From Muribaculaceae bacterium (GTDB lineage Bacteria > Bacteroidota > Bacteroidia > Bacteroidales > Muribaculaceae), in NCBI GenBank assembly GCA_023667285.1, contig JAMPAK010000001.1, positions 154,091 through 218,090 on the forward strand: DNA of 64,000 nt. Direction: 5' to 3'. Positions 19,051-28,747 of the stretch are shown here, piece after piece; positions within the stretch are counted from its first letter, which is position 1, and each line of letters begins with the position of its first letter. The position numbers and the translations under genes were made by a program. Below the pieces are notes generated by a model that was not told the origin of the DNA, did not search any database, and worked only from the letters and a program-made list of their open reading frames with translations.

Positions 19051-22000
19051 TTAGTTCTGTATCTCGATGATTTCACCTGAGTCAAGGTAATAGAGGAAAG
19101 CGCGGACCCCCGGATAACCAATCGACTTGAAAAAATTAAGATAGCCTTGCAGCTGCCTGCGGTAACGCTTGGGTGGCTGCGAGCCTGTCTTATAGTCTAT
19201 AAGATGTATCTGTCCGTCTGAAGTCCAGACCACACGGTCGAAACGTTTGATCTCACCCTTGTCTGTCATCACCTCGCGTTCTCTCAAAGCCCTCTTGAAG
19301 CCATTGAACCACATGCGGGCTCGGTCATCGTTGACCCTCTCCTCGACTATGCGGCGAAGTTCATCCCTCTCGTCAGAGGTGATTTCACGCCAGTCTTCAG
19401 TGGCTGATGCTACTCTGACGGCCGTGTCTATATCTTCCGGAGTCATTATAGATGCCATCAGGTCATGCAGGATTATACCCCTCTCACGTGCAATCTCTAA
19501 ATTGGAAGTTTTTTTGCCGCCGAGCCTTGTCCGACTCCATGGTGAGGAGACAGCATTGACATCATAGGCTGAGATTCTGTCACCCTCTCTCGGTTCTATC
19601 GCACTGGCTTCTTTATCCTTTGAGCCCGTGCTCTTGGTGTATTTGCCGAGTTCATATACATTCACGTCCGAGAAGGGTAGGTGAGAAGACTGCAATGAAT
19701 CTGATAAAACCTTGGCAATTGGCTTAATCGTGGTGTCGCTCTTCTCGTTCATCACTTTAACACTGATGATAAGTTCGTCCACAGCGCGTGTGAATGCCAC
19801 ATACAACAGATTTATCCGGTCGAGCTGTTTTTGCCGTTGAATCTCATCATACTGGTCAGCCAGAGGAGTTGATTTCATGGCCTTTGTTATGTCCAGGGGC
19901 ATCATCGGTGGTATTACCTCCTCCGGGAATCCGTCAAGTTCTGGAATCTCAAACCACGCACGGTCCACGAACGCTCCTGAATCTGTGAATCCGGCAAATG
20001 GCACATGCACACATGGGAACTCAAGTCCCTTTGACTTATGTATTGTAAGGATATTGAGCGCCGATGGGTCATCTCCGGCTCCTGAAACCGGTGTGGTTCT
20101 CCCTTTGTCATCCCACCATTCCAGGAAAGAGCGAATATCTGAGCGTCCCTTAGAGACAAAATCAGCCACCATGTCCTGAAAAGCGGTTATGAAAATCGCT
20201 TCACTATTTCGGTTGTCTTCGGGGACATATCTCTCGACAATGGACTCGACCAGCGATGTGAGGTCGAGTGACTGCGTCTCCTCAATATCATCCATTATCG
20301 ACTGGTTCGCCTCACTTTCCTTGTCGCGCCTTCTTTTCAACCCTTCAAGGGCATCTAAGAGAGATACTGTCCCTGAGCGTGTCTCCGCAAATCTTTTTTC
20401 AAAATCGTTCAGCACACGGGTCACATCTTTGCGGCTGCGCTTATGTCCATGAGGAGTGAACTCAATGGATGATATATAACGAAGCCTGCTGACAATCAGC
20501 ATAACCGACGCCGAGCGCGACACCTGGAGCGATTTATCTGAGACAATATTGAACTCCGGGAATTCAGGGTCTTCAATCTTCTTGTTCTCAAGATAACTTA
20601 TCACCTTCTCTCCTTCTTTCCAGGTCCTGACAAGGATGGCTATGTCTCCGGGTTTATAGCCGCTCTGGAGTTGTCTTTTCAGGTGAGTCGACAGGTTTTT
20701 CAACGCCTTGTCATCAGCCTCAGGATTTCCACGTTCTCCTGCTAGAATCTCCACTCTCACATATCCCGGTTTCTCATTGTGAGCAGGATGTTGCTCGACC
20801 CCAGCATAGATGTCTGAGAATCCTTGAGATTCTGCGATTGACTTGAAAAGTGTGTTATTGAATCTCACCACTGGCCCAGACGAACGCCAGTTAGTGTTCT
20901 CCTCGATACACTCTCCTCTCACAATAGCCTCACCATCCGGCCTACCTTCATGAAGACTGTGAAGAAGTGTCGGGTCACTTCCTCTGAAGCGGTAGATGCA
21001 TTGTTTCTCATCACCAATCACAAGGTTGTCGTTGCCTGACGACAGACTCTCCTCCATCAGGGGATTGAGATTCTTCCATTGGCTCCACGATGTGTCCTGG
21101 AACTCATCTATAAGATAGTGAGTGAAGCGTGTTCCCATCTTTTCGTACAGAAAAGGGGAGTCACTGTCTCCGATAACTTTTGAGAGAAGTGAATTGGTGT
21201 CACTCAGCAAAATCGCGGAGTTCTCTGTGCGATAGCGGTCTAGATACTCACTGACACGTGATATCAGACCCAATTGGTAGATATTGGCACTAATTATCCT
21301 TAAGAAGCCAATGGCCCGTACACATTTGTCAATGGCCGATAAAGCATTTGACAGAATCGGGTCAAGAGTGTCTCTATAAGGAGACTTCTTTCCATCCTTC
21401 ACATATGCATCCTCAATGTCAATAATGGCCTTGACCACAGTGGCTGAGAGCTCAGCGCTCTTGGACGCTCCGGTGTAATAGCCGTTTGAGGCCCAGTTTT
21501 TCACAGCCCCAGCCACATGGTTATTGACCACTCCTTTTCCCGGTCCAACGGGGTTGATAGAGTTCATTTCGGTGACAGCGTCCCGACATGCGGTGGCAGT
21601 CTCGCTCTTGATTGTTCTGATTCGTCCCTCGATCAACGATCTGAATCTGTCAAGTTTAGAACTGTCACGGAGATAGTCCATGATAAGTTTCTCATTATCC
21701 TTGAACGTGTCATCAGAAATATCCGCGATAAACAGAATCAGGTTTTCATGAACCTGAGATGTCCGGTTGAACAGGTTGAACCCTGAGCCCTCCTCAATCA
21801 GTTTCGTCATGAAGCGGGTGAGCCATTCGGTAATCCTCAGTGTCTCATTGTCTCTCTTGACGTGGTTGAGGTCCTGAAGCAGATTGTCGATGCTCATGGC
21901 TATGACGCTGCGGTCATCCAGCTCGACGTTATATGTGCTTGACACCTCTGCCTCATGGGCAAATGACCTCAGTACCATCTGGAAGAACGAATCGATGGTG

Positions 22001-22365
22001 CTGACATTAAAACTGTTGAAGTCGTAGAGGAGGTCTTTCAGTGCTTCCCCGGCCACTATGGTAAGCTTTTGGGCATCACATTTAAATGTGTCGCATAGAT
22101 ACTTCTTATAGGGACTCTCCTTCGCCCATCCTTTCTCGGCTCCTGCCAGGACAGCAAGCTCATGGATGATTCTCCCCTTCATCTCCTCCGTAGCCTTGTT
22201 TGTAAAGGTGATGGCAAGGACAGAGTGATGGCACGGCCTACTTCCCGGTTGGCGGAGATGATATCTGCCATCCTCACCTTTAATCCCAAGAATCAATTTG
22301 ATATATTCTCGGGCGAGAGTAAACGTTTTGCCCGAACCTGCAGAAGCCTTATATATCTGGATCAT
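19051..22365 (-). CDS. UvrD/RecB-like helicase-nuclease (AddA-type)
   Basis: This 1104-residue superfamily 1A DNA helicase has Walker A ASAGSGKT at residues 7-14, motif II LIDEFQDTSW near 420, motif V-like LTIHKSKGLEFP near 770, motif VI YVAFTRAVDELI near 850, and a C-terminal PD-(D/E)XK-type nuclease segment with DYKTGS starting at 1057. The layout is that of AddA/RecB, which process double-strand breaks for recombination. Its start codon overlaps the SUI1 stop by ATGA. No AddB-like partner is in this window. It converges on lpd with only five bases between stops and no visible terminator. Confidence 0.9.
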   Translation of the reverse strand: MIQIYKASAGSGKTFTLAREYIKLILGIKGEDGRYHLRQPGSRPCHHSVLAITFTNKATEEMKGRIIHELAVLAGAEKGWAKESPYKKYLCDTFKCDAQKLTIVAGEALKDLLYDFNSFNVSTIDSFFQMVLRSFAHEAEVSSTYNVELDDRSVIAMSIDNLLQDLNHVKRDNETLRITEWLTRFMTKLIEEGSGFNLFNRTSQVHENLILFIADISDDTFKDNEKLIMDYLRDSSKLDRFRSLIEGRIRTIKSETATACRDAVTEMNSINPVGPGKGVVNNHVAGAVKNWASNGYYTGASKSAELSATVVKAIIDIEDAYVKDGKKSPYRDTLDPILSNALSAIDKCVRAIGFLRIISANIYQLGLISRVSEYLDRYRTENSAILLSDTNSLLSKVIGDSDSPFLYEKMGTRFTHYLIDEFQDTSWSQWKNLNPLMEESLSSGNDNLVIGDEKQCIYRFRGSDPTLLHSLHEGRPDGEAIVRGECIEENTNWRSSGPVVRFNNTLFKSIAESQGFSDIYAGVEQHPAHNEKPGYVRVEILAGERGNPEADDKALKNLSTHLKRQLQSGYKPGDIAILVRTWKEGEKVISYLENKKIEDPEFPEFNIVSDKSLQVSRSASVMLIVSRLRYISSIEFTPHGHKRSRKDVTRVLNDFEKRFAETRSGTVSLLDALEGLKRRRDKESEANQSIMDDIEETQSLDLTSLVESIVERYVPEDNRNSEAIFITAFQDMVADFVSKGRSDIRSFLEWWDDKGRTTPVSGAGDDPSALNILTIHKSKGLEFPCVHVPFAGFTDSGAFVDRAWFEIPELDGFPEEVIPPMMPLDITKAMKSTPLADQYDEIQRQKQLDRINLLYVAFTRAVDELIISVKVMNEKSDTTIKPIAKVLSDSLQSSHLPFSDVNVYELGKYTKSTGSKDKEASAIEPREGDRISAYDVNAVSSPWSRTRLGGKKTSNLEIARERGIILHDLMASIMTPEDIDTAVRVASATEDWREITSDERDELRRIVEERVNDDRARMWFNGFKRALREREVMTDKGEIKRFDRVVWTSDGQIHLIDYKTGSQPPKRYRRQLQGYLNFFKSIGYPGVRAFLYYLDSGEIIEIQN

Positions 22366-22682
22366 TTCACCCTATATCCCAATTCTCTGAGCAATCCCTT
22401 GACCCTCTCAGCGACGTCTCCCTGAATGAGAATCTCTCCTCCACGAACTGATCCACCTGTCCCTAGTTTAGTTTTCAGGCGTGAGGCAATCGTCGCCACT
22501 TCTTCTTCAGGACAAGAGAAACCTTCGATAATGGTTGCGGTTTTACCCTTGCGACCTTTTCTGTCTATCAGCACATGGAGTGTGTCAGCTATCTGGACAG
22601 ACATAGCCTCAACGGGAGTGAAATCCTCCCGCTCAAGGTCTCCGTCCTCGATTTTCTTGCTCAGTATTTCTTTCCAGTCCAT
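22362..22682 (-). CDS. SUI1/eIF1-like translation initiation factor (YciH type)
   Basis: This 106-residue protein carries a SUI1 domain. The middle RKGRKGKTATIIEGF and C-terminal LKTKLGTGGSVRGGEILIQGD blocks (quoted in part: KLGTGGSVRGGEI) correspond to the conserved bacterial YciH/eIF1 core. It may influence start-codon selection, as shown for E. coli YciH, but the role in this phylum is untested. It overlaps the helicase by 4 bases and follows a lipoprotein gene by 6. Confidence 0.9.
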   Translation of the reverse strand: MDWKEILSKKIEDGDLEREDFTPVEAMSVQIADTLHVLIDRKGRKGKTATIIEGFSCPEEEVATIASRLKTKLGTGGSVRGGEILIQGDVAERVKGLLRELGYRVK

Positions 22683-22688
22683 TCTTAG

Positions 22689-23138
22689 TCAAATAGAGTC
22701 AACATACTCATGTGATTCATCTGTATAATCCTCAATCGCTTTGGGATTATCAATGGCGTGTACTATTGATGAGAGGGTCATGGCATACTTAACCTCATCC
22801 GGGGGGAGGCTCTCATAATAGGCACGGGCTGAGTCTGCATTAGCCTGAAAGGCTTCTTTGTAGCAGTCTGCGGCGAGTTTCACTGCCTCTTGATCATCAG
22901 TGCGGTCATTGAGCTGCATGTATAGGATTGAGAGGCGGGCAAGTTCTGTGGCGGTGACTGAGCCGTTTGCCGATGATTCAGACATGATGTCGTCACACAG
23001 TTTGCGCGTAGACTCTACATCTTCGGCGGCAAATGCCATCTCGGCAGCCGCAATCCGCTCTGACATTGTGTCAGAACCACATGAGACAAGCATCTGTAAA
23101 GTCGCTGAGAGGATGATGAGGAGATTGAATTTTTTCAT
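22689..23138 (-). CDS. Putative lipoprotein, helical repeat-like
   Basis: This 149-residue protein has a lipoprotein signal peptide: MKK, a hydrophobic core, and a lipobox ending in LVSC with cysteine at about residue 20. The mature part is helical and rich in Ala and Glu, with a weakly TPR-like pattern (IAAAEMAFAAEDVEST, LYMQLNDRTDDQEAVKLA). I do not recognise a family. It lies between another small lipoprotein gene and SUI1 in a minus-strand series starting at pyrK. The mature N-terminus GSDTMSE lacks the acidic cluster right after cysteine that directs surface export in this phylum, so a periplasmic location is more likely. Confidence 0.8.
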   Translation of the reverse strand: MKKFNLLIILSATLQMLVSCGSDTMSERIAAAEMAFAAEDVESTRKLCDDIMSESSANGSVTATELARLSILYMQLNDRTDDQEAVKLAADCYKEAFQANADSARAYYESLPPDEVKYAMTLSSIVHAIDNPKAIEDYTDESHEYVDSI

Positions 23139-23168
23139 AAGTTAAAGTGATGTTATGCCGGAATTATG

Positions 23169-23576
23169 TCACTGTTTGTGCCGTTGATATAGATATATTG
23201 CACCTCCCTGTTCAAGTTGGAGATTGAAGTCGGAGTGTTCTATGATCTTGCTTGAGTATGTTGTTGGGATATTGCCTACTAGATGTGGGTCTCCATCCGT
23301 TTTAAGTGTCGTAGGGTCAAGTTGCATCACAAGCGAGTCGTTGAGGACATTCCATTTCCCTTCCACACTATAGGTGAGAACTCCCGGCCTGATTGCCCGG
23401 ACGAGACAAGAACCGTCTGGCCGCAATTCCATCACAGCCTCAGTCTGAGAAAGTTCGGGGTTGAAATATGTGCCGATGATTTCCTTTGCCTCAGAAGACA
23501 GCCTGCTGCAGGAAGACATCACCATCAGGAACAGACCGACGGATATGGCAGTTAAAGACAGAAAAGGTCTTCTCAT
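23169..23576 (-). CDS. Putative lipoprotein, lipocalin-like
   Basis: This 135-residue lipoprotein has a signal peptide ending VMSSC with cysteine near residue 23. The mature domain starts [21 protein letters not shown] and continues with [19 protein letters not shown] (quoted in parts), a pattern of short beta strands seen in small lipocalin-like domains of Bacteroidota. No specific family or function can be claimed. The start is the ATG at 23576, which overlaps the pyrD stop as ATGA; the longer frame would need a TTG two codons earlier. Coupling to pyrD shows they share a transcript. Confidence 0.78.
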   Translation of the reverse strand: MRRPFLSLTAISVGLFLMVMSSCSRLSSEAKEIIGTYFNPELSQTEAVMELRPDGSCLVRAIRPGVLTYSVEGKWNVLNDSLVMQLDPTTLKTDGDPHLVGNIPTTYSSKIIEHSDFNLQLEQGGAIYLYQRHKQ

Positions 23577-24481
23577 ATACAACCCACAATCTCGTTAATA
23601 TCCTTGATGCCATGGCGTTGACAGTACTTCTCCATAAAATCAATCACCTTCATGGTGACTGTCGGATCTATGAAGTTTGCTGTACCTATCTCTACCGCTC
23701 TGGCGCCTGCAAGCATAAACTCTATGGCATCGCGGCCATTCATAATTCCGCCCAGACCGATTACAGGTATATCGACAGCCTTTGCAGTCTGCCAGACCAT
23801 ACGTACGGCCACAGGTCTTACAGCAGGGCCGGAGAGCCCTCCTGTTATGGTTGACAGATGTGGCTTACGTTTCTCCACATCGATGCTCATTCCCATCAAA
23901 GTGTTGATGAGCGAAACGGAGTCCGCTCCCTCGGCCTCAACAGCCTTAGCGATTTCGGCAATATTAGTGACGTTAGGAGATAGTTTCACAATCAGCGTCT
24001 TGTGATAGACATCCCTTATGGCGCGTGTCACTTCTGCAGCCCCTTTAGTGGTAGTGCCGAAGGCCATGCCCCCCTCCTTGACATTTGGACATGAGATATT
24101 GACCTCAATAGCACTTACCTTGTCAAGCGAGTCGAGGCGGTGCGCTGTCTCCACATAATCCTCCACCTTTGCACCTGAGACGTTCACAATTAGGTGAGAT
24201 TTATATTTCTCTGATATTCTACCGTAAATATGCTCTATGAAATAGTCAACGCCCTTATTCTGCAGACCAACGGCATTGAGCATTCCTGAAGGGGTCTCAA
24301 CCATGCGAGGATATGGGTTGCCCTCCCTACTGTTGAGTGTCGTTCCCTTAACGATATAGCCACCGAGACGGTTCAGGTCGATGAAGGGCTCAAATTCTTC
24401 GCCATAGCCAAAGGTGCCGGAAGCGGTGAGTACCGGGTTGTTCAATTTGAGCGCTCCTATATTTACTGACAGATTTGCCAT
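23573..24481 (-). CDS. pyrD: Dihydroorotate dehydrogenase B, catalytic subunit PyrD
   Basis: This 302-residue FMN enzyme oxidises dihydroorotate to orotate in pyrimidine synthesis. Features include [16 protein letters not shown] near residue 15-30, the catalytic-cysteine block [12 protein letters not shown] near 127-138, and a C-terminal [19 protein letters not shown] phosphate-binding region (quoted in part: [12 protein letters not shown]). Class 1B enzymes need PyrK, encoded immediately upstream. The start is the ATG of [10 protein letters not shown], 5 bases after pyrK; the longer frame runs into pyrK. Confidence 0.96.
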   Translation of the reverse strand: MANLSVNIGALKLNNPVLTASGTFGYGEEFEPFIDLNRLGGYIVKGTTLNSREGNPYPRMVETPSGMLNAVGLQNKGVDYFIEHIYGRISEKYKSHLIVNVSGAKVEDYVETAHRLDSLDKVSAIEVNISCPNVKEGGMAFGTTTKGAAEVTRAIRDVYHKTLIVKLSPNVTNIAEIAKAVEAEGADSVSLINTLMGMSIDVEKRKPHLSTITGGLSGPAVRPVAVRMVWQTAKAVDIPVIGLGGIMNGRDAIEFMLAGARAVEIGTANFIDPTVTMKVIDFMEKYCQRHGIKDINEIVGCI

Positions 24482-24486
24482 AGTTT

Positions 24487-25257
24487 TTACCAGTTCAATT
24501 GTTTGATGTTGAACACCGGGCCTTCGGTGCAGACACACACGTTGCCCTTTACTGTATTCTCTACACAGCACAGGCAGGCTCCCAGTCCGCAGGCCATCAT
24601 ATTTTCGAGTGAGACCTCACAATCAATTCCTTTATCGCGCGCTATTGCGGCGACAGCCTTCATCATCGGAGCAGGTCCACAGCAACAGATGCGTCCAACT
24701 CCAGAATTCCATACTGAGTGATTGGTGACAAGTCCTTTTTCTCCGGCTGTGCCATCTTCTGTCGACAGATGCACCTTGCCTAATCGCTTGAAATCCTCAA
24801 GTCTCAACAGGTCTGATTCACTTCTTGCTCCAAGCAGGAATTCCGGCTCTACACCCGCAATCCTCAGACAGCGGCCCAGATAGAGCAGAGGTGCCACTCC
24901 TACACCGCCACCAACAAGAAGCATTTTTCCTTCTGCCTTCGGTGCTCCAGTTGAGAAGCCATTCCCCAGCGGGAGCATTATGTTAAGTGTATCACCAGGC
25001 TTGAGCGAAATGAGGGCAGCGGTTCCCTTACCGGCTCTACGGATAAGAAGATCGAGCATATTAGCCTCCCTGTCCACATCGTTGACGGAGATGGGACGAC
25101 GCAGGAACACTCCGGGAGTCTCTACCGCTATCTGGACAAACTGCCCCGGGAGCATCTCCGGAAGGAGCTCTCCATCGGCCGGAGTTACCCTCAGAAGGGT
25201 GTATAGATTATTGTAATGTACGGTCTCTTTGACTGTGAAATCCTTTATCTGTTTCAT
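24487..25257 (-). CDS. pyrK: Dihydroorotate dehydrogenase B electron transfer subunit PyrK
   Basis: This 256-residue FAD and [2Fe-2S] subunit passes electrons from PyrD to NAD+. The FAD-binding block RRPISVND is near residues 53-60, the NAD-binding [13 protein letters not shown] near 116-128, and the iron-sulfur cysteines lie in [13 protein letters not shown] from about 223, followed by VCVCTEGP. It is the first gene of the pyrK-pyrD series and has a promoter-like sequence just upstream. Confidence 0.96.
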   Translation of the reverse strand: MKQIKDFTVKETVHYNNLYTLLRVTPADGELLPEMLPGQFVQIAVETPGVFLRRPISVNDVDREANMLDLLIRRAGKGTAALISLKPGDTLNIMLPLGNGFSTGAPKAEGKMLLVGGGVGVAPLLYLGRCLRIAGVEPEFLLGARSESDLLRLEDFKRLGKVHLSTEDGTAGEKGLVTNHSVWNSGVGRICCCGPAPMMKAVAAIARDKGIDCEVSLENMMACGLGACLCCVENTVKGNVCVCTEGPVFNIKQLNW

Positions 25258-25285
25258 TCCTTTCGTAGAAATGTGATGAGTATTG

Positions 25286-25317
25286 CAAAGGTAGTCAATT
25301 CCATGGAGGAAATCAAC
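25286..25317 (-). promoter_or_regulatory. Promoter of pyrK-pyrD
   Basis: On the minus strand TACCTTTG (25293-25286) matches the -7 consensus. GTTG (25317-25314), one mismatch from TTTG, lies 20 bases upstream. The leader to the pyrK ATG would be about 25 bases. Confidence 0.65.
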
Positions 25318-26668
25318 ATTCTTTTACATAAATCTGGGCATTCTCATATTTCATCACCCTTATTTCAGTGCCTGCATGTATGAACCCGTCGATTGACACT
25401 GCGTCCAGCCTCTCTCCATTGATTTCGGCTTTGCCCGAGGGTCGCAGGTCTGTAGCCGCGATTCCGGTGAGCCCTACTAGGCCGGCCGGCTGCATGTCCA
25501 CACCTATGAATCCCTCGCTGTTTCGCAGCTCAGTGGTGAGATTGACATTGCGTCTCACCCAATTCGGGCCATGTGAGGATGTGAGATAGCCTATTAAGAT
25601 AATAGCAAGAAAGACTCCGGAAAGGAATGTCCCCACGGACCACCATATGGCCGCCCCTGTGGTGTGTGTCACGGTGAAAGTATAGTTCTCAATTAGGCCC
25701 AGCATGAGAGAAGCGCAGACGCACACGATTCCTGCAATGCCGGTTACACCAAATCCCGGCACCACAAATATTTCCAATAATATAAGTATTAAACCGAGCA
25801 CAAATATCAATATGATCCACGAAGAGGCTATACCCGTGATATATATAGGAAGGAAATACAAGCATGCTGCTATCAATGCAGCGGCCGATGGGAAGCCCAT
25901 CCCTGAGGTGTGGAGTTCCATATATATTCCTCCTACGATTATCATTATCAATATGGCCTGCACCGCAGGGTTTGTAAAGAACCCTATCAAATGGTCAGTC
26001 CATGTGGGCTTATATTCCTCGATTTGATAATCATTTACACCAATTTGAGATAAAGCCTCTTTAAGGGATTCGGCCTTTGAGTCGGCATATTTCCATTTGA
26101 TGGCCTCATCAACTGTAAATGTCAGCACACGTGTCGAGTCAATCAGACCAGGCACTTCGACACGGCTATCGACCATAGCCTCAGCTATCAGAGGGTCTCT
26201 TCGCCATGATCCATCGGGAAGTTTGCCGTGGCTCTCGGCTGTCGAACGCATCATAGCGCGCATATATGACTGATATTTGTCAGGCATTGCAGCCCCGTCT
26301 GTCCCATTGACCACAGTGACGGCTCCCATAGTGGCTCCACGGCGCATCACAACCGTGTCGCATGCAAGTGCAATTAATGCTCCGGCTGAAGCAGCATTGT
26401 TATCGACATATGCAACGACCGGAAGTGGTGAGTTCAGGAGTGATGTGCGGATGGAATCGGCATGCACCACCGAGCCGCCATATGTATTGAGATGAACGAC
26501 AATCAAATCGGCACCGTTATCAGTAGCCTCTTTTAAAGCCTGGCGCGTATAATGCCAAGTCGAGGAGCCGATCTCATCATCGAGACGGAGCATATAGACC
26601 TTGGTGGATGCACAGACTGAGAGAAAGAACGCAATTAGAAGCGCGAAAGAAGTGAGGAGTCTTTTCAT
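25313..26668 (-). CDS. NfeD family membrane-bound serine protease
   Basis: This 451-residue long-form NfeD protein has an N-terminal signal peptide (about 1-21) and a ClpP-like domain with the probable nucleophile serine 94 in NNAASAGALIALA. About five transmembrane helices follow (roughly 225-370), then a C-terminal OB-fold domain (GLTGIAATDLRPSGKAEINGERLDA, quoted in part: GIAATDLRPSGKAEI). Family members cleave membrane proteins such as stomatins and are linked to membrane quality control. The ATG at 26668 overlaps the stop of the upstream gene as ATGA. No stomatin/SPFH partner is present here. Confidence 0.9.
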   Translation of the reverse strand: MKRLLTSFALLIAFFLSVCASTKVYMLRLDDEIGSSTWHYTRQALKEATDNGADLIVVHLNTYGGSVVHADSIRTSLLNSPLPVVAYVDNNAASAGALIALACDTVVMRRGATMGAVTVVNGTDGAAMPDKYQSYMRAMMRSTAESHGKLPDGSWRRDPLIAEAMVDSRVEVPGLIDSTRVLTFTVDEAIKWKYADSKAESLKEALSQIGVNDYQIEEYKPTWTDHLIGFFTNPAVQAILIMIIVGGIYMELHTSGMGFPSAAALIAACLYFLPIYITGIASSWIILIFVLGLILILLEIFVVPGFGVTGIAGIVCVCASLMLGLIENYTFTVTHTTGAAIWWSVGTFLSGVFLAIILIGYLTSSHGPNWVRRNVNLTTELRNSEGFIGVDMQPAGLVGLTGIAATDLRPSGKAEINGERLDAVSIDGFIHAGTEIRVMKYENAQIYVKEC

Positions 26669-27738
26669 ATACTTGATTTTTTCCTGAGACCACGGCGAAT
26701 CCATCCGGGGATGATACATGCGCCGATGATCAGATATACATAATATGACACTATTCTCCAAAAGAGGGCTATCACCAAAGCCATTCCTCCTGAATGTATT
26801 AGGTCACCATAATAGGTGGTGAAAAGCCATTCGCTCACACCTGAGCCGCCCGGTGTAGGACTGACCATGAGTACCACCCACACCACAAATTGCCGGGCGA
26901 AGACCGTCAACTGGCTGGCTGCCGGTACAAATCCAAGAAAAAGTGCATTGACTACCAGGTACCTCGAGCACCAGGAGATCACAGTAGCACCAAATACCTT
27001 CACCCACCACCTCCATCGTCGTTGGCGCAGATCGGCGCTTGTATGCTCCATGTCCAGCCCGAGTTTGTCTGCCATCTCCCTCCATCGTCTCAGCAATCTG
27101 AGGGAGAACAGCCTGTTGATGATATTGTGGATAGCCTTTGGTTTAATAATTATTCCGGTAAAAAGCAGCGCGGTCCATGCCAGAAGGACGGTATATATTA
27201 TCCAGAAAACAGTCTGAAGCCCGGTGGTGAAGACTCCACCTGCAAATCCAAAGAGATCTCTGTATGGCACCACCAACATCATCACCGGCAAGGAGGCGAC
27301 AAAGAAAAACTCATCCATGAAAAGGGTAGTCATCATCAATGTGGTCGCTCTCCCCAGCGGGACACCCTCCCTATTGAGATATATCATGCCGAACGCACTC
27401 CCCCCCACGGCTGAGGGTGTGACGCACGATGTAAACTCACAAAGCATATTCACCCTGATGGCTTGTCCCCATCTGAGACGGCCGTCTGTGAGTGTCCTGA
27501 ATCTCCAAGAAAGACCGAAGTCTCTGCCCACCATGAAAAACCATGCAAGAAATATGCACCCTATAACGCGGATATTCCAATGAATGGAACTCCACACCGA
27601 GGGATCAAACTCCCTTCGGAACATCCAGATGACGACACCGACACCTATAGCCACAGGAAGGAAAATCTTCCATGCAAGTCTAAGGAATCCCAGCCTTTCT
27701 GATTGCTTTTCGTTGTCGGGTCTATCCATGGTATTCAT
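26665..27738 (-). CDS. Lysylphosphatidylglycerol synthase TM-region/UPF0104 family protein
   Basis: This protein of about 357 residues has seven to eight predicted membrane helices. It resembles the flippase half of MprF and the UPF0104 family, with the conserved SAVGGSAFGMIYL (near 100) and VSPTPGGSGVSEWLF (near 300) blocks. It lacks the soluble aminoacyl transferase domain, so it is more likely a lipid transport or flippase-like protein than a synthase. Two ATGs (27738 and 27729) are possible starts. It has its own promoter-like sequence and is coupled to the NfeD gene by ATGA. Confidence 0.83.
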   Translation of the reverse strand: MNTMDRPDNEKQSERLGFLRLAWKIFLPVAIGVGVVIWMFRREFDPSVWSSIHWNIRVIGCIFLAWFFMVGRDFGLSWRFRTLTDGRLRWGQAIRVNMLCEFTSCVTPSAVGGSAFGMIYLNREGVPLGRATTLMMTTLFMDEFFFVASLPVMMLVVPYRDLFGFAGGVFTTGLQTVFWIIYTVLLAWTALLFTGIIIKPKAIHNIINRLFSLRLLRRWREMADKLGLDMEHTSADLRQRRWRWWVKVFGATVISWCSRYLVVNALFLGFVPAASQLTVFARQFVVWVVLMVSPTPGGSGVSEWLFTTYYGDLIHSGGMALVIALFWRIVSYYVYLIIGACIIPGWIRRGLRKKSSI

Positions 27739-27756
27739 ACAGTCGAACTGACAATG

Positions 27757-27788
27757 CAAAGATAGTCATAAGCAGCGACTATCTCAAC
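27757..27788 (-). promoter_or_regulatory. Promoter of the UPF0104-NfeD pair
   Basis: On the minus strand TATCTTTG (27764-27757) is a perfect -7 element with GTTG (27788-27785) 20 bases upstream. It overlaps the end of menE, implying that the two downstream genes can be transcribed apart from the men genes. Confidence 0.6.
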
Positions 27789-28747
27789 TTTTTACGGATT
27801 ATTTTGCCAGACGATGTTCTCTCCAGACACTTTTGATAGATGATATCCTTCGGCCGCAAACGCGATGGAAGCATCTCAAAACTATCCATCGTTAGACCGA
27901 TCCAGTCTGTGACAGCCACCATCTCCTCACCCCATACAGACGATGGCCGCGAAGTTATATATGCCGCAAATCCTTCCGGAATATTTTTCAGGGCCTTACG
28001 CTCAATCTCCTCAGGATGAATCTTTATGCCCCCCGAGTTAATGACATTGTCAAAGCGGCCTTTGAAGATGAATCCTCCATCTTCACAAAGTTCAACCATG
28101 TCATTCGTGACAAGGCGTTTGAATGAAAGGGTCTCAGTGTCAATTACGAGACACCCCTTCTCATCGGTTGAGAATCTGAAACCGGCCAAAGGTGTGAACT
28201 CCTCATGCCCAAGTCGGCGCAGAGCCACATGACTGCATGTCTCCGTCATCCCGTATGTGGCCCATGCGTTTACCCCAGACCGGACAAGCACCTCCTCAAG
28301 GCTTGTAGGAATCGGAGCGCCACCTATTATAATAGCACCAATCTTTCTGAAAGCCGGACTTCTTATCAGCCCCTCAATCTGCGATGGTACAATTGCGGCC
28401 ATTGAAGATGAGGACACCTCCTCAAATCTCCGGTCGGCAAACGGAGTCAAGGATGGCGTCTCTATCCATAACTTGCAACCACCAACCATCGCTCTGACTA
28501 TCTGCATTTTTCCTGCAATATAAGATGGCGAGAGCGGGAGCAGGAGTTGTGAATCCTCACTTATGCCGAAGAATTTTAGCGTTGCCCTGGCTGACGCACA
28601 CATATCCTCCTTAAGTAATCTCACCTCCTTTGGTGAACCGGTGGAGCCTGAGGTATGAGCCGTTACATAAGGTAAAGGAGAGTTCCATTCCTCAATAAAG
28701 GCCTCAGCCTCAGGTGTCAGTTCCATTCCAATTGTGGTATCAGCCAT
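27779..28747 (-). CDS. menE: o-Succinylbenzoate--CoA ligase MenE
   Basis: This 322-residue ANL-superfamily enzyme activates o-succinylbenzoate to its CoA ester in menaquinone synthesis. The P-loop TSGSTGSPKEV is near residue 33-43, the adenylate motif ATYGMTETCSH near 163-173, FKGRFDNVINSGGIKIHPEEIE (quoted in part: NSGGIKIHPEE) near 230-245, and the catalytic lysine lies in SGKIIRKKLR at the very end. It is shorter than E. coli MenE, as usual in Bacteroidota. The start overlaps menC by 31 bases; an ATG seven codons later is an alternative. Confidence 0.92.
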   Translation of the reverse strand: MADTTIGMELTPEAEAFIEEWNSPLPYVTAHTSGSTGSPKEVRLLKEDMCASARATLKFFGISEDSQLLLPLSPSYIAGKMQIVRAMVGGCKLWIETPSLTPFADRRFEEVSSSSMAAIVPSQIEGLIRSPAFRKIGAIIIGGAPIPTSLEEVLVRSGVNAWATYGMTETCSHVALRRLGHEEFTPLAGFRFSTDEKGCLVIDTETLSFKRLVTNDMVELCEDGGFIFKGRFDNVINSGGIKIHPEEIERKALKNIPEGFAAYITSRPSSVWGEEMVAVTDWIGLTMDSFEMLPSRLRPKDIIYQKCLERTSSGKIIRKKLR

